A DNA stretch of 64,000 nucleotides from an uncultured Coriobacteriaceae bacterium (GCA_902779675.1 CACZCK010000003.1:1-64000); one strand, 5' to 3'. Positions 27,004 to 37,914 are shown, counted from the stretch's first letter. Translations and numbers: made by a program. The notes: generated from the sequence alone by a model not told the origin.

Positions 27004-27167
27004 GCGGATAGCGCCGCGGTACCTGTCAGCGGCGTGTGATTTACCCAACGTGTCCGCCTCGTTGCCTGAAGGGCGGCGGGGCGGACACTAGGCTATACTT
27101 AGCAAATTGTGCAGAAGGTGTTGTCGTGGTGGTTGAGCTGCCACGACGCGACAGAAAGGCAAGGCAC

Positions 27168-29720
27168 GTGGCAGACGAGAAGATCATCCCGGCATATGAT
27201 GCCGAGGCCATAGAGCTCAAGTGGCAAAAGGTCTGGGAGCAGAGCGAGACCTTCAAGGCGCGCGACGACTCCGACCGCCCCAAGAAGTACGTGCTCGAGA
27301 TGTTCCCGTATCCCTCGGGCGACCTGCACATGGGCCACGCACGCAACTACACCATCGGCGATGCCATGGCGCGCCAGGCGCGCATGAGGGGCTACGAGGT
27401 ACTGCACCCCATGGGATTCGACGCCTTTGGCCTGCCTGCCGAGAACGCCGCCATCAAGAACAAGACGCAGGCTGGCGCCTGGACGTACAAGAACATGGAC
27501 CAGGCCATCGCCACCATGAAGCGCATGGGCTTCTCCTACGACTACGATCGCCTAGTGCGCACCTGCGACCCCGACTACTACAAGTGGGGCCAGTGGGCCT
27601 TCCTCAAGATGTGGGAGAAGGGCCTGGCGTATCGTGCCACCTCGCCGGTCAACTGGTGCCCCAGCTGCAACACCGTGCTCGCCAACGAGCAGGTCGTCGA
27701 CGGCAAGTGCTGGCGTTGCGGCTCGGTTCCCGAGAAGCGCGAGCTCAGCCAGTGGTACCTCAAGATCACCGACTACGCGCAGGAGCTGCTCGACGACCTC
27801 GACCAGCTCACCGGCTGGCCCGAGAACGTCAAGGCCCAGCAGCGCAACTGGATCGGTCGCTCCGAAGGTGCCGAGATCGACTTCGCCCTGGCTGCCGAGG
27901 ATGGCGTCACGCCCACCGACCGTCTGATCACGGTCTTCACCACTCGTGCCGACACGCTCTACGGCACCACGTTCTTCCTGCTGCCGCCCGAGAGCGCGCT
28001 GGCAGCCGAGCTGGTGGCGGGCACTGATCATGAGGCTGCCTACCTCGAGCTCAAGAAGAGCGTCGAGCAGGTATCCTCCGTCGACCGCCAGGGCTCCGAG
28101 CGCGAGAAGCACGGCGTCTTCACCGGCCGTTACGTGATTAACCCCCTTACCGGCAAGCCGCTGCCCATCTGGGTGGCCGACTACATCCTGCTCGACTACG
28201 GCACTGGTGCCGTGATGGGCGTACCCTGCGGCGACCAGCGCGACTTCGACTTCGCCCGCAAGTACGGCCTGGACATCCCGCCCATCATCGCCGAGAAGGA
28301 CGATCCGCTCTACGAGCAGCTCAAGGATCAGCAGGACATGGTGGTCACCAACGTTGACTGGGACCACGCCATGGTCGCCGAGGGCTATCTCATCCAGTCC
28401 GGCCCCTTCACTGGCATGCGGGGTGGCAAGCACTCCGAGGCCGTCGACGCCATCATCGACTACCTGGGTGAGCGCGGCGTGGGCCGCAAGACGGTGCAGT
28501 TCCGCCTGCGCGACTGGCTCATCTCTCGTCAGCGCTATTGGGGCAACCCCATCCCCATGATCCACTGCGACTGCTGCGGCGATGTGCCTGTGCCCTACGA
28601 GGACCTGCCGGTCATGCTGCCCGAGGACCTCGACCTTGGTGCTGGTGAGACGCTTGCCGAGTATGCGCCGTTCTATGAGACGACCTGTCCCAAGTGCGGG
28701 AAGCCCGCCAAGCGCATCACCGACACCATGGACACTTTCACGTGCTCCAGCTGGTACTTCCTGCGCTATTGCGATCCGCACAACACCGAGCTGCCGTTCT
28801 CCAAGGAGTCGGTCGACCACTGGATGGCCGTCGACAACTATATCGGTGGCATCGAGCATGCGATCCTGCACCTGCTCTACTCGCGCTTCTGGACAAAGGT
28901 CATGCGCGACCTGGGCATGATCGACCTCGACGAGCCCTTTGCCAACCTGCTGTGCCAGGGCATGGTCAAGGACGCCAACGGCGACACCATGAGCAAGTCC
29001 AAGGGCAACGTGGTGCCTCCCTCGAGCGTGATTGGGCCCTATGGCGCCGACACCATGCGTCTGGCGATTCTGTTCATCGCCCCGTCCGAGAAGGACTTCA
29101 ACTGGGACGAGGAGGTCGTGGCGGGTGCCAACCGCTTCATCAAGCGCGCCTGGCGCACCGTGTGGGGCCTGGCACAGTCGGCCGACTTCGCTGCCGAGCT
29201 CGATGCCAAGGCGCTCGACGCGGACGCTGGCGAGCTCTTCCGTCGCATGCACGAGATGGGCATCAAGTGCACCGCCGACTTTGACCGCTACCAGTTCAAC
29301 ACCGCGATCTCTGCCGTGATGGAGCTCGTCAATGACGCGAGCGCCTACCTCAACAAGGTTGCGGACGAAAAGCGTGACGGCGCGCTGTGCGCCACCGTGG
29401 CGCGCGCGATCGTGGCCATGCTGTCGCCCATCTGCCCGCACTGGGGCGAGGAGCTCTACCATGCGGCCCTTGGGCTCGACGGCTCGGTGTACGACGAGCC
29501 GTGGCCCACCTTCTCGGAGGAGCTGGCAAAGGCCAACACCGTCGAGATCGCCGTCCAGGTGAAGGGTAAGCTGCGTGCGCGCATCCAGGTGCCTGCCGAT
29601 GCGAGCAAGGACGAGCTCGAGGCAGCTGGCAAGGAAGCCGTCGCAAGCTGGATCGAGGGCAAGGACGTCAAGAAGGTCATCGTGGTGCCCGGACGTCTGG
29701 TCAACATCGTGGCGATCTAG
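27168..29720 (+). CDS. leuS: Leucyl-tRNA synthetase
   Basis: LeuRS charges tRNA-Leu. The 850-residue protein has the HIGH-type motif [14 protein letters not shown] near residue 53, an editing insertion, two zinc-knuckle-like CxxC pairs (CPSCN/CWRCG near 165-185 and CDCCG/CPKCG near 470-510), and the second signature as DTMSKSKGN near 607. That signature has Thr where Lys usually stands. The GTG at 27168 is chosen because homology starts at [15 protein letters not shown] and AGAAAGG lies upstream. TATACT at 27094-27099 may be its -10. A strong terminator follows. Confidence 0.96.
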   Translation: MADEKIIPAYDAEAIELKWQKVWEQSETFKARDDSDRPKKYVLEMFPYPSGDLHMGHARNYTIGDAMARQARMRGYEVLHPMGFDAFGLPAENAAIKNKTQAGAWTYKNMDQAIATMKRMGFSYDYDRLVRTCDPDYYKWGQWAFLKMWEKGLAYRATSPVNWCPSCNTVLANEQVVDGKCWRCGSVPEKRELSQWYLKITDYAQELLDDLDQLTGWPENVKAQQRNWIGRSEGAEIDFALAAEDGVTPTDRLITVFTTRADTLYGTTFFLLPPESALAAELVAGTDHEAAYLELKKSVEQVSSVDRQGSEREKHGVFTGRYVINPLTGKPLPIWVADYILLDYGTGAVMGVPCGDQRDFDFARKYGLDIPPIIAEKDDPLYEQLKDQQDMVVTNVDWDHAMVAEGYLIQSGPFTGMRGGKHSEAVDAIIDYLGERGVGRKTVQFRLRDWLISRQRYWGNPIPMIHCDCCGDVPVPYEDLPVMLPEDLDLGAGETLAEYAPFYETTCPKCGKPAKRITDTMDTFTCSSWYFLRYCDPHNTELPFSKESVDHWMAVDNYIGGIEHAILHLLYSRFWTKVMRDLGMIDLDEPFANLLCQGMVKDANGDTMSKSKGNVVPPSSVIGPYGADTMRLAILFIAPSEKDFNWDEEVVAGANRFIKRAWRTVWGLAQSADFAAELDAKALDADAGELFRRMHEMGIKCTADFDRYQFNTAISAVMELVNDASAYLNKVADEKRDGALCATVARAIVAMLSPICPHWGEELYHAALGLDGSVYDEPWPTFSEELAKANTVEIAVQVKGKLRARIQVPADASKDELEAAGKEAVASWIEGKDVKKVIVVPGRLVNIVAI

Positions 29721-29744
29721 CGCGCTCGCACAAGTGGGATGACG

Positions 29745-29784
29745 AGGGCCTCGCAGCGAAAGTGCTGCGAGGCCCTGTTTGTTT
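29745..29784 (+). terminator. Rho-independent terminator of leuS
   Basis: A 13-bp perfect stem (29745-29757 with 29764-29776) with a GAAAGT loop is followed by GTTTGTTTGG. Confidence 0.9.
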
Positions 29785-29913
29785 GGTCTCAGGCGAGGAA
29801 GGGATGGGAAGGCACCTACAACTCGGGTTGTAGGTGGACAGTACCAACACAAGCTGCTCGACGCTTCGCCAGTGCAAATCCATCCTCGCACATGGTGGAA
29901 AAGCTGTGGCTGC

Positions 29914-29941
29914 TTGACGGGTGTGCGCGGGCTGGTATCAT
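29914..29941 (+). promoter_or_regulatory. Promoter of the rimP-nusA-infB-rpoD gene run
   Basis: TTGACG (29914-29919), a 16-base spacer and TATCAT (29936-29941) lie upstream of an attenuator and rimP. An alternative -10, CATAAT, starts at 29939. Confidence 0.6.
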
Positions 29942-29967
29942 AATGTTTGTCTTATTTGTTGCTGAGA

Positions 29968-30002
29968 GGAAGTGGGGCAGAACGTTTGCCCCGCTTCCTT
30001 TT
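29968..30002 (+). terminator. Terminator-like attenuator in the rimP leader
   Basis: A 12-bp stem (29968-29979 with 29987-29998, one G-T pair) with loop GAACGTT is followed by TTTT. It sits about 27 bases after the promoter -10 and 28 bases before rimP, so transcription must read through it to reach nusA and infB. An attenuation role is inferred from position. The 29721-30030 gap holds the leuS terminator, the promoter and this element. Confidence 0.8.
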
Positions 30003-30030
30003 GTATGTAGAGGTAGGAGAGGAGGTCGCC

Positions 30031-30507
30031 ATGGCGCAGACAGAGCTCGAGCTCAAGATCGTCGAAGCCCTGGAGGCGGTGGCGGCAGACCATGGCATCG
30101 ACGTCGTCGACGTCGAGGTCGTGGGGGCCAAGCGCGCGCCCATCGTGCGCGTGCGCATCGACCATGCCGACGAGGAGCTGCCCACCATCTCACTCGACGA
30201 GGTGAGTGCGCAGAGCGAATGGGTCAATGAGGTCATCGACGAGCTCGACCCGATTCCCGACTCGTTCATGCTGGAGATCTCCTCTCCTGGCATGGCCCGT
30301 CCGCTGCGCAAGCGCCGCGACTTCGAGCGCTTTGCGGGCCAGACGGTGCAGCTTACCACCAAGGCCACCGAGGGACGTCGCAAGTTTACCGGTGAGCTGC
30401 TAGGCCTCGAGGGGGACACGGTGCGCCTCTCTTGTGACGGCGAGACGTTCGAGATCGCCTTCGACGAGGTCAAGACCTGCAAGATCAAGCCAAACTACGA
30501 CGCCTAG
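30031..30507 (+). CDS. rimP: Ribosome maturation factor RimP
   Basis: RimP helps assemble the 30S subunit. The 158-residue protein shows the RimP pattern: a helical start, GIDVVDVEVVGAKRAPIVRVRID, then MLEISSPGMARPLRKRRDFERFAG near residue 85, and a C-terminal SH3-like domain. The ATG at 30031 follows GGAGAGGAGG about 6 bases upstream; the longer in-frame start would translate the attenuator. It is the first gene of the nusA-infB operon, as in most bacteria. Confidence 0.95.
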   Translation: MAQTELELKIVEALEAVAADHGIDVVDVEVVGAKRAPIVRVRIDHADEELPTISLDEVSAQSEWVNEVIDELDPIPDSFMLEISSPGMARPLRKRRDFERFAGQTVQLTTKATEGRRKFTGELLGLEGDTVRLSCDGETFEIAFDEVKTCKIKPNYDA

Positions 30508-30534
30508 AGGCGTGACGGACCGAAAGGAAGAACC

Positions 30535-31788
30535 ATGGCCCACGAGATGATGGAAGCCCTGATGGCCCTCTGCGAGGAGAAGCACATCGACCAGCTGTAC
30601 CTGATCGAGCGTCTCGAGCAGTCGCTTGCCAAGAGCTACGCGGAGGTGCTGCACCTCGACTATGGCGCGCGCGTCACCATCGACCGCATGAACGGCAAGG
30701 TGTACGTCTACGAACTCATCCCCAAGGAGGAGTCCTTCGACGAGGAGACCGGCGAGTACACCGAGTTCGACGAGCGCGACGTGACCCCCAAGGACACGAG
30801 CCGCATCGCCGCTCAGCATGCCAAGGCCGAGATCAAGGCCATCGTCAACAACTCCGCCCGCCAGCAGATCTATGAGGAGTTCTCACATCGCATCGGCGAC
30901 ATCATCACCGGCACGGTGCTGCAGAGCGCTCCCGAGTTCACCATCGTCAAGATTCGCGAGGGCGTCGAGGCCGAGCTGCCCTACTACAACCTGCAGCGTC
31001 ACCCCGAGGAGCGCAACGAGCGCCCCAGCAACGAGCGCTACAGCCACAACCAGCGCATCAAGGCCATCATCGTCGACGTGCGCAACCCCAATGACGCCCA
31101 GGCCCCCGTGCGCGACGGCCGCCGTCGTCCGGCCATCATCATCTCCCGTACCCATCCCGACCTGATCAAGCGCCTCTTTGAGCTCGAGGTTCCCGAGGTC
31201 TATGACGGCGTGGTCGAGGTGCGCTCGGTGGCCCGTGAGCCAGGCGTGCGCTCCAAGGTGGCCGTCTCCAGCTATGACGATCGCCTCGATCCGGTGGGTG
31301 CCTGCGTCGGCCCCAAGGGTAGCCGCGTGCGCACCGTGGTCTCCGAGCTGCGTGGCGAGCGCGTCGACGTGGTGCTGTGGTCCGACGACCCGGCGCGCTG
31401 CGTTGCAAACGCCCTCTCGCCCGCCAAGGTGACCCGCGTGCTGGTCGACCACGAGAACAACTACGCCACGGTCATCGTCCCCGACGACCAGCTGTCCCTG
31501 GCCATCGGCAAGGAGGGCCAGAACGCCCGCCTGGCCGCGCGCCTCACGGGCATGCACATCGACATCAAGAACGAGTCGCTTGCCGCCGACATCATGCGCT
31601 CCATTCCGCGCGAGGTCGAGCAGGCCGCTCCCGAGGAGGAGGGCGGCCATCGCTGCGAGTACGTGGGCCCCACGGGCATCCAGTGCCGCAACATGGCACG
31701 TCCGGGTTCGAGGTTCTGCGGCATTCACGAGAAGCTTGCCGAGTATGGCGAGTTCGACGTGACCGACGATCCCGACTCCCTCATCTAG
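30535..31788 (+). CDS. nusA: Transcription factor NusA with C-terminal Cys/His motif
   Basis: NusA binds RNA polymerase and controls pausing, termination and antitermination. The 417-residue protein has an N-terminal polymerase-binding domain (1-125), an S1 domain (about 130-200) and two KH domains (about 230-365; [19 protein letters not shown] and [19 protein letters not shown]). After the KH region there is an extra tail with C374, C384, C395 and H398 (spacing C-X9-C-X10-C-X2-H), which may bind zinc. ylxR, often found between nusA and infB, is absent here. The gene lies 27 bases after rimP. Confidence 0.96.
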   Translation: MAHEMMEALMALCEEKHIDQLYLIERLEQSLAKSYAEVLHLDYGARVTIDRMNGKVYVYELIPKEESFDEETGEYTEFDERDVTPKDTSRIAAQHAKAEIKAIVNNSARQQIYEEFSHRIGDIITGTVLQSAPEFTIVKIREGVEAELPYYNLQRHPEERNERPSNERYSHNQRIKAIIVDVRNPNDAQAPVRDGRRRPAIIISRTHPDLIKRLFELEVPEVYDGVVEVRSVAREPGVRSKVAVSSYDDRLDPVGACVGPKGSRVRTVVSELRGERVDVVLWSDDPARCVANALSPAKVTRVLVDHENNYATVIVPDDQLSLAIGKEGQNARLAARLTGMHIDIKNESLAADIMRSIPREVEQAAPEEEGGHRCEYVGPTGIQCRNMARPGSRFCGIHEKLAEYGEFDVTDDPDSLI

Positions 31789-31836
31789 CTCGCCTGAGAG
31801 CATCCCACGAGACCCCGAGAGCGAAAGGTAGGTCAC

Positions 31837-34500
31837 ATGGCTAAGACCCGCGTACATGAGCTCGCCACCGAATACGGCATGACCAGCAAGGAGATGCTCG
31901 GTCATCTCAAAGACATGAAGATTCCCGCCAAGTCGGCATCGTCGAGCCTCGACGCCGCCTACGTCTCGATCGTGCGCAAGAAGCTCGAGCCCATCCTCAA
32001 GGCTCGTGCCGCCGAGATCGAGGCGCAGCGTCGTGCCGAGGCCGAGGCCAAGGCCGAGGAGGAGCGCATTGCGGCCGAGAAGGCCGAACAGGAGCGCCTG
32101 GAGGCCGAGCGTCGTCGCGAGGCCGAGCGCGCCGCCGAGGAGGCCCGCCGCAAGGCCGAGGAGGAGGCGCGCCGCAAGGCCGAGGAGGAGCGCGCCGCCG
32201 AGGAGGCCCGCCGCAAGGCCGAGGAGGAGCGCAACCGCGTGCGCGACAACGCACCCAAGACCACGACCAACTTCACCAGCCTGCTCGACCAGATCGCGCA
32301 GCAGGAGCAGGTGCTCAAGCAGCAGAAGGAAGCCGAGGCCAAGGCCAAGGAGGAGGCGCGCGCCGCAAAGCGCGAGGCAAAGCAGCAGCGCGAGGCTGCC
32401 GCCCCCGCACGCGGACGCCGTGGCGCGGCACCCGCGCCGCAGGCGCAGGCCCAGATCCAGGCCGCGGAGCCCGCAGGCGCTCCCGAGCCCGACCGTGGCG
32501 ACGGTAGGCGCCGTGGCCGCAAGGGTCGCAAGGGCGAGCAATCTGAGGACCGCTACAGCCGCATGGCCCGCGAGGCGGAGGAGTACAACCGCGAGCATGT
32601 GCTTGCCGAGGCGCGCCAGGCCGTCCGTGAGGCCAACGAGGAGTCCACGGGCCGTCGTCGCAAGCGCAAGGAGCGTCGCCAGAGGCAGGCCGAGGAGGCC
32701 GCCGAGCAGCAGCGCATTGAGCAGGCAATCGCCAACGACCAGGACCTCTCGCAGCTCGACACCATCAAGGTGCCGCAGGGTTCCACGGTCGCCGAGCTCG
32801 CCGAGCTTCTCGACGTTCCCGCCACCGACATCATCAAGCGCATGTTCCTGCTGGGTGAGGCCCTCACCATGACACAGAGCATGAGCGACGATCAGATCGA
32901 GATGGTGGCCATGGATCTCGGCCGCGAGGTCAAGGTCATGACCAAGGAGGAGGAGAACTCCTTCACCTTCTACGACGATCCGTCCTCGCTCAAGAGTCGT
33001 CCTCCTGTGGTCACCGTCATGGGCCACGTCGACCACGGCAAGACCTCGCTGCTCGATGCCATCCGTCATACCGGCGTGGCGGCTGGCGAGGCCGGCGGCA
33101 TCACGCAGGCCATCGGCGCGTCGCAAGTCAAGATCAACGGCCGCGTCATCACCTTTATCGACACCCCGGGCCATGAGACCTTCACGGCCATGCGTGCCCG
33201 TGGCGCCAAGGTCACCGACATCGTCATCCTGATCGTGGCGGCCGACGACGGCGTCATGCCCCAGACGATCGAGTCCATCAACCACGCAAAGGCCGCAGGC
33301 GTGCCCATCATCGTGGCCGTCAACAAGATCGACAAGGCTGGTGCCGACCCCACCCGCGTGCGCCAGGAGCTCACCGAGTACGGCGTCATCCCCGAGGAGT
33401 GGGGTGGCGAGAACATGTTCGTCGACATCTCCGCACGTCAGAAGATCGGCATCGACGACCTGCTCGAGGCCGTCCTGCTCGAGGCCGACGTGCTTGAGCT
33501 CAAGGCCAATCCCGACACCTTTGCCTCGGGCAACGTGCTCGAGGCCAAGCTCGACCGCGGCCGTGGTTCGGTCGCGACGGTGCTGGTCACGCGTGGCACG
33601 CTGCGCGTGGGCGATGCTCTGGTCGCAGGCATGAGCTTCGGCAAGGTCCGCGCCATGCTCGACCACAAGGGGCGCCCGGTCAAGCAGGCCACGCCCAGCT
33701 ACCCGGTCGAGATCCTTGGCCTGCAGAGCGTGCCGATGGCCGGTGACGAGTTCCGCGTGTTCCCCGAGGAGCGCGATGCCCGCGCACTGGCCGACGAGCG
33801 TGCCCTCAAGGCCCGCATCGAGGAGCAGAACAAGGTCAAGCACATCACGCTCGAGAACCTCTTCTCCACCATGGAGGACGCTGAGGTCAAGGAGCTCAAC
33901 CTCATCATCAAGGCCGACGTCATGGGCTCCATCGAGGCCCTCAAGGATGCCCTGTCCAAGATGGACCAGTCCGAGGTGCGCATCAACGTCATCCACTCCG
34001 CCGTGGGTGCCATCTCCGAGACCGACGTGGTGCTCGCAGACGCCTCCAACGCCATCATCATCGGCTTCGGCGTGCGTCCCGACGCCAAGGCCCGCGCCGA
34101 CGCGGAGCACAAGGGCGTCGAGATCCGTACCTACGACGTCATCTACAAGGCCATGGAGGACATCGACGCGGCCCGCATCGGTATGCTCAAGCCCACCGAG
34201 GTCGAGGTCTCCACGGGCTCTGCCGTGGTGCTCGATACCTTCAAGGTTCCCAAGGTTGGCATTGCTGCCGGCGTGCGCGTCGAGGAGGGCGAGATGGCCT
34301 CGACCGACTCGGTGCGTCTGGTGCGCGACGGCATCGTGGTGTACAACGGCAAGATCGCCTCTCTGCGCCACTACAAGGACGACGTCAAGGCCCTGCGTGC
34401 CGGTCTCGAAGGCGGCGTCGGCCTCGAGAACTTCCAGGACATCCACCCCGGCGACATCATCGAGTCGTACCGCATCGACCAGGTCGCACGTACCGAGTAG
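31837..34500 (+). CDS. infB: Translation initiation factor IF-2
   Basis: IF-2 is the GTPase that places initiator tRNA on the 30S subunit. The 887-residue protein has an N-terminal IF2N helix ([17 protein letters not shown]), a long Ala/Glu/Arg-rich charged region with near-repeats ([10 protein letters not shown], about 65-300), a second IF2N-like part, then the G domain with [15 protein letters not shown] near 394, DTPGH and NKID. Domains II-IV follow to the end. Codons AGG/CGC/GAG dominate the repetitive region. It lies 48 bases after nusA and 9 bases before rbfA. Confidence 0.98.
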   Translation: MAKTRVHELATEYGMTSKEMLGHLKDMKIPAKSASSSLDAAYVSIVRKKLEPILKARAAEIEAQRRAEAEAKAEEERIAAEKAEQERLEAERRREAERAAEEARRKAEEEARRKAEEERAAEEARRKAEEERNRVRDNAPKTTTNFTSLLDQIAQQEQVLKQQKEAEAKAKEEARAAKREAKQQREAAAPARGRRGAAPAPQAQAQIQAAEPAGAPEPDRGDGRRRGRKGRKGEQSEDRYSRMAREAEEYNREHVLAEARQAVREANEESTGRRRKRKERRQRQAEEAAEQQRIEQAIANDQDLSQLDTIKVPQGSTVAELAELLDVPATDIIKRMFLLGEALTMTQSMSDDQIEMVAMDLGREVKVMTKEEENSFTFYDDPSSLKSRPPVVTVMGHVDHGKTSLLDAIRHTGVAAGEAGGITQAIGASQVKINGRVITFIDTPGHETFTAMRARGAKVTDIVILIVAADDGVMPQTIESINHAKAAGVPIIVAVNKIDKAGADPTRVRQELTEYGVIPEEWGGENMFVDISARQKIGIDDLLEAVLLEADVLELKANPDTFASGNVLEAKLDRGRGSVATVLVTRGTLRVGDALVAGMSFGKVRAMLDHKGRPVKQATPSYPVEILGLQSVPMAGDEFRVFPEERDARALADERALKARIEEQNKVKHITLENLFSTMEDAEVKELNLIIKADVMGSIEALKDALSKMDQSEVRINVIHSAVGAISETDVVLADASNAIIIGFGVRPDAKARADAEHKGVEIRTYDVIYKAMEDIDAARIGMLKPTEVEVSTGSAVVLDTFKVPKVGIAAGVRVEEGEMASTDSVRLVRDGIVVYNGKIASLRHYKDDVKALRAGLEGGVGLENFQDIHPGDIIESYRIDQVARTE

Positions 34501-34509
34501 GCGATTGGC

Positions 34510-34905
34510 TTGAAGCAGAACCAGAACTCACGTCGCATGGCCCAGCAGGCCCGCGAGAAGCTCGGATACATCCTGCTGTTCGAGGTGTCCGACCCCGACC
34601 TCCAGCTGGTGACGCTCACCGGCTGCGAGGTGTCGGTCGACAAGAGTCTCGTCGTGGCCTATGTCAGCTGCGATTCCGGTCGCTATGACGAGGTTACGGC
34701 GGCGCTCGCGCGTGCCAAGGGGCGCATCAGGTCGCTGCTTGGCCGCGCCCTCGGCTGGCGCGTCACCCCCGAGCTCGTCTTCCGCATCGACACCACGGCC
34801 GACGAGGCCGAGCGCATTTCGCGTGCCCTGCAAAACGTGCCCGAGACGCTGAGCGTCGAGAAGGACGAGGACGGCTACCCGATAGCCGCCGAGGACGACG
34901 AGTAG
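34510..34905 (+). CDS. rbfA: Ribosome-binding factor A
   Basis: RbfA is a single KH-type domain protein that matures the 30S subunit and 16S rRNA 5' end. The 131-residue protein has the family opening SRRMAQQAREKLGYIL, the DPDLQLVTLTGCEVSVDKSLVVAYV strand-helix pattern and the PELVFRID motif near residue 95. A TTG start lies 9 bases after infB. The C-terminus is an acidic extension. The order infB-rbfA-nrnA-truB-ribF is the conserved Gram-positive arrangement. Confidence 0.94.
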   Translation: MKQNQNSRRMAQQAREKLGYILLFEVSDPDLQLVTLTGCEVSVDKSLVVAYVSCDSGRYDEVTAALARAKGRIRSLLGRALGWRVTPELVFRIDTTADEAERISRALQNVPETLSVEKDEDGYPIAAEDDE

Positions 34906-34913
34906 GGGGCGCG

Positions 34914-35948
34914 ATGCTGACAAACAATGGGGAGGAGCAGGCGCATCTCTTTGATGCGATCGCCTACCTCATCACCGAGGCGCAGACCATCGCCATATGC
35001 GCCCACACCAACCCCGACGGCGACGCCCTTGGGTCGCAGCTTGCCCTCAAGCTGATTATTGAGGCGCTGTGGCCCAACAAGCAGGTTACCTGCCTGCTGG
35101 CCGACGACGACCCGTGCCCCAGGATCTACGGTTTTCTGCCCGGGGCCGATCAGCTGGTGGCCGCCTCCTCCTACGAGGAGGCGCCCGACCTCTTTGTCAG
35201 TGTCGATCTGTCACTCGCCTCGCGCCTCAACCGTGGTGAGGAGGTCATGCGCCGTGCGAAGCGCGTGGCCGTCATCGACCATCATCCCTGTGACGATCCG
35301 TATGGTGACGTGGCGCTCATCCGTCCGGGTGCCGCCGCGGCAGGTGTCATCGTCGCAGAGTTTGCCGAGCACCTGGGCGTCACGATCACGCCCGATATTG
35401 CGCAGTGCCTGTTCTGCGCCATCGCCACCGATACCGGGCGCTTCCAGTACCAGAACTCTGACGCGGAGGCGTTCCAGGTGGCCAGCATGCTCGTGGCGTG
35501 CGGCGCGAGCCCCAGCGAAGTCTCGCTAAACGTGTACCAGAGCTTCCGCCTGCAGTTTTTGCACCTAAAGTCGCTGGTCATGGGTCGCATCACCACCTTC
35601 GAGCGCGGTCGCATATCGTACAGCTACGCAACCGTTGCCGACATCGAGCGCACCGGAGCAAGCCTCGACGAGTCCGACGGGCTGGTCGATGTCGTCCGCT
35701 CGGTGGCCGGCTCCGAGATCGCCCTGTTCATCAAGGAGGTCCCTGGGGGCAAGGTGCGCGGCAACCTGCGCTCCAAGGGCAGGCACGACATCTCTGGCGT
35801 TGCACGCGCCTTGGGCGGTGGTGGCCATGCCAAGGCTTCAGGCTTCACGGTGGAGGGAACGGTCGACGACGCGCTCTGCGCCGCTCTGCCGCTGCTCAAG
35901 AGCCTCCTTGCCGAGGGCGAAGCCGAAGGGCGGCCTGAGGCCTCGTGA
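34914..35948 (+). CDS. nrnA: DHH/DHHA1 family phosphoesterase, NrnA-like
   Basis: NrnA-type enzymes degrade nano-RNAs and may dephosphorylate pAp. The 344-residue protein has the DHH-domain metal motifs HTNPDGDALGS near residue 30, VSVDLS near 100, and IDHHP near 120-125. A C-terminal DHHA1 domain has GGGGHAKASGF near 300. Placement between rbfA and truB fits NrnA. The ATG is 8 bases after rbfA, and the stop overlaps the GTG of truB. Symbol by family and context; substrate range is untested. Confidence 0.9.
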   Translation: MLTNNGEEQAHLFDAIAYLITEAQTIAICAHTNPDGDALGSQLALKLIIEALWPNKQVTCLLADDDPCPRIYGFLPGADQLVAASSYEEAPDLFVSVDLSLASRLNRGEEVMRRAKRVAVIDHHPCDDPYGDVALIRPGAAAAGVIVAEFAEHLGVTITPDIAQCLFCAIATDTGRFQYQNSDAEAFQVASMLVACGASPSEVSLNVYQSFRLQFLHLKSLVMGRITTFERGRISYSYATVADIERTGASLDESDGLVDVVRSVAGSEIALFIKEVPGGKVRGNLRSKGRHDISGVARALGGGGHAKASGFTVEGTVDDALCAALPLLKSLLAEGEAEGRPEAS

Positions 35949-36898
35949 GGCGCAGCTCGAGCGGCATCAACTGCCTCCTTGCCATAGACAAGCCCCTCGG
36001 GCTCTCGAGCCACGATGTGGTGGGTCGCGTGCGTCGTATCCTGGGCGAGCGGCGCGTGGGCCATGCCGGAACGCTCGACCCGGCCGCCTCTGGCGTGCTG
36101 GTGATTGGCGTTGGGCAGGCGACGCGCCTGCTGGGCATGCTGACCCTCGATGACAAACGCTACGACGCGAGTATCGCCTTTGGCTGCGAGACTGCGACCG
36201 ACGATGCCGAGGGCGAGGTCGTGCGCGAGGCTGAGGTGCCCGCGAGGCTGGCGGAGCCCGCCGTCGCCGGTGCCGTGGTCGCCTCGTTGGTCGGTCCCTG
36301 CGAACAGACCCCTCCCGCGTACTCGGCCATATCCGTTGACGGCCGACGCGCCTACGACCGTGCGCGCGCAGGCGAGGAGGTCGTGCTGCCCGCACGTCAT
36401 GTGGTGGTGCACGAGGCGACGCTCGTGGGTGTGCGCGAGGGCGAGCGCCTGGTCTGGGACTGCTCGTTCCATGTGTCGAAAGGCACGTATATCCGCAGCA
36501 TCGCACGCGATCTAGGGCGCAGCATGGGTACCGCTGCGCACCTCTGCGCGCTGCGTCGCACGGCCTCTGGGCCCATCGGACTCGATGCCTGCGTCACACT
36601 CGAGGAGCTTGAGGCAACGGGTGCATCGGACGTCATGGCTCACGCGATCGACCCAGCCGCTGCGCTGGGGTTGTCGACTCATGAACTCACCGACTACGAG
36701 CGCGATGCGGCGGCTGTCGGCAGGCGCTTCGGCTGCCGACAGGTCGTGGATGCCAATGGAGGCGAGCGGCAACCGCACGAGGGCGAGCACATCTGCCTGG
36801 TGCGGGATGGCCTGCTCAGGGGTGTCTGGGAGCTGCGAGATGGGCATATGGCATGCGTCTCCAACTTTCCGGAGGGCATCGGGGGTGTCGTGCGATGA
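35945..36898 (+). CDS. truB: tRNA pseudouridine-55 synthase TruB
   Basis: TruB makes pseudouridine 55 in the T loop of tRNAs. The 317-residue protein opens with LLAIDKPLGLSSHDVV and has the catalytic motif VGHAGTLDPAASGVL with D45, then RYDASIAFGCETATDDAEG, QTPPAYSAI and the KGTYIRSIARDLG motif near 180. The GTG start overlaps the nrnA stop, and its stop overlaps the ribF ATG, so the three are translationally coupled. Confidence 0.96.
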   Translation: MRRSSSGINCLLAIDKPLGLSSHDVVGRVRRILGERRVGHAGTLDPAASGVLVIGVGQATRLLGMLTLDDKRYDASIAFGCETATDDAEGEVVREAEVPARLAEPAVAGAVVASLVGPCEQTPPAYSAISVDGRRAYDRARAGEEVVLPARHVVVHEATLVGVREGERLVWDCSFHVSKGTYIRSIARDLGRSMGTAAHLCALRRTASGPIGLDACVTLEELEATGASDVMAHAIDPAAALGLSTHELTDYERDAAAVGRRFGCRQVVDANGGERQPHEGEHICLVRDGLLRGVWELRDGHMACVSNFPEGIGGVVR

Positions 36899-37914
36899 GT
36901 GCCGTCACTCGCCCCGAATACCCGCTGAGCCAGGCATCCGTACGCGACCTCGTCTGTCGATCGGTCTTTGCTGACGCGCCTGCACCAGCGGATGCCGACG
37001 GGATCGGCTCCGCCGTGATGGTCCTTGGCGCATTCGACGGCTTGCACCTGGGGCATCGCGCCCTTGTGCGGGCGGCGGTGCAGGATGCGCGTGCGCGTAA
37101 GTTGCCTTGCGTGGCGGTGACCTTTGATCCCGACCCGTCCGAGCTGCTCTTTCCCAATGACCCGCAGCCACGGCTGCTCTCGGTGGCCGATCGCTTGCGC
37201 GCCCTGCGCTCGGCAGGTGTCGACCACGCGGTGAGCATTCCCTTTACGCGGGAGCTTGCAACGCTTGGTCCCGAACAGTTCGTGCGCGGCCCGCTGCGCG
37301 AGGTAGCGGAGCCGCGGGCGCTGCACGTGGGAAGTGACTTCCGCTTTGGCCATCATGGCTCTGGTAGCGTCGATACCCTTCGCGAGCTTGGCCTGGCCCT
37401 TGGCTTCGATGTGGTCGAGAGTCGGCTTCTGGAGGTTGGTGGCGCCCGCGTCTCGTCGACGCGCATCCGCAGCATGCTCGAGGCACCAGACGAGCTGGCT
37501 GGCGCCAACGCGCTGCTCGGACGCTGTCACTTTGTGCACGGTGTGATCGAGCATGGCAGGGGCGAGGGCGCCTCGTTCGGCTTTCCCACGGCAAACGTAC
37601 GCTGCGACCAGGGTTCCTGCATGCCCTGCCAGGGTGTCTATGGCGGGTACGTGACCATTGGCGCGACGGCGTGGCCGGCGGCCATCAACGTGGGCGCACC
37701 GCCGAGCTTCTCTGGTCCCGATCAGCTCTTCCTCGAGGCTAACCTCGTGGGGTTTGCCGGCGACGTCTATGGTGCCGAGGCGAGCGTGACCTTCGTCGAG
37801 TGGCTGCGCCCCTCGCGGCGCTTCTCGTCGCTCGATGAGCTTGAGCGCGTGGTGCTTGGTAACATCTATTGGGTACGCACCAACCTTGGCGAGGGCGGGG
37901 TGAGGCTCACGTGA
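36895..37914 (+). CDS. ribF: Bifunctional riboflavin kinase / FAD synthetase
   Basis: RibF makes FMN from riboflavin and then FAD. The 339-residue protein has an N-terminal nucleotidyltransferase domain with GAFDGLHLGHRAL near residue 42 and SSTRIRSML near 190, and a C-terminal kinase domain with GASFGFPTANV near 225 and the NVGAPPSF segment. A 25-residue N-terminal extension precedes the domain. The ATG overlaps the truB stop (ATGA), and the end overlaps the dnaG start (GTGA). Confidence 0.95.
   Translation: MSAVTRPEYPLSQASVRDLVCRSVFADAPAPADADGIGSAVMVLGAFDGLHLGHRALVRAAVQDARARKLPCVAVTFDPDPSELLFPNDPQPRLLSVADRLRALRSAGVDHAVSIPFTRELATLGPEQFVRGPLREVAEPRALHVGSDFRFGHHGSGSVDTLRELGLALGFDVVESRLLEVGGARVSSTRIRSMLEAPDELAGANALLGRCHFVHGVIEHGRGEGASFGFPTANVRCDQGSCMPCQGVYGGYVTIGATAWPAAINVGAPPSFSGPDQLFLEANLVGFAGDVYGAEASVTFVEWLRPSRRFSSLDELERVVLGNIYWVRTNLGEGGVRLT

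Noticed and set aside
31997..32260. Repeated GCCGAGGAGG-type units as a DNA repeat array
   Set aside because: They encode the charged Ala/Glu/Arg linker typical of IF-2; no spacer structure. No CRISPR array was seen anywhere in the window.
30883..34446. A 1187-codon open frame on the minus strand opposite nusA and infB
   Set aside because: It mirrors clear nusA/infB coding, is full of low-complexity His/Leu/Gly runs and has no domain sense. Long antisense frames are expected in GC-rich genes.
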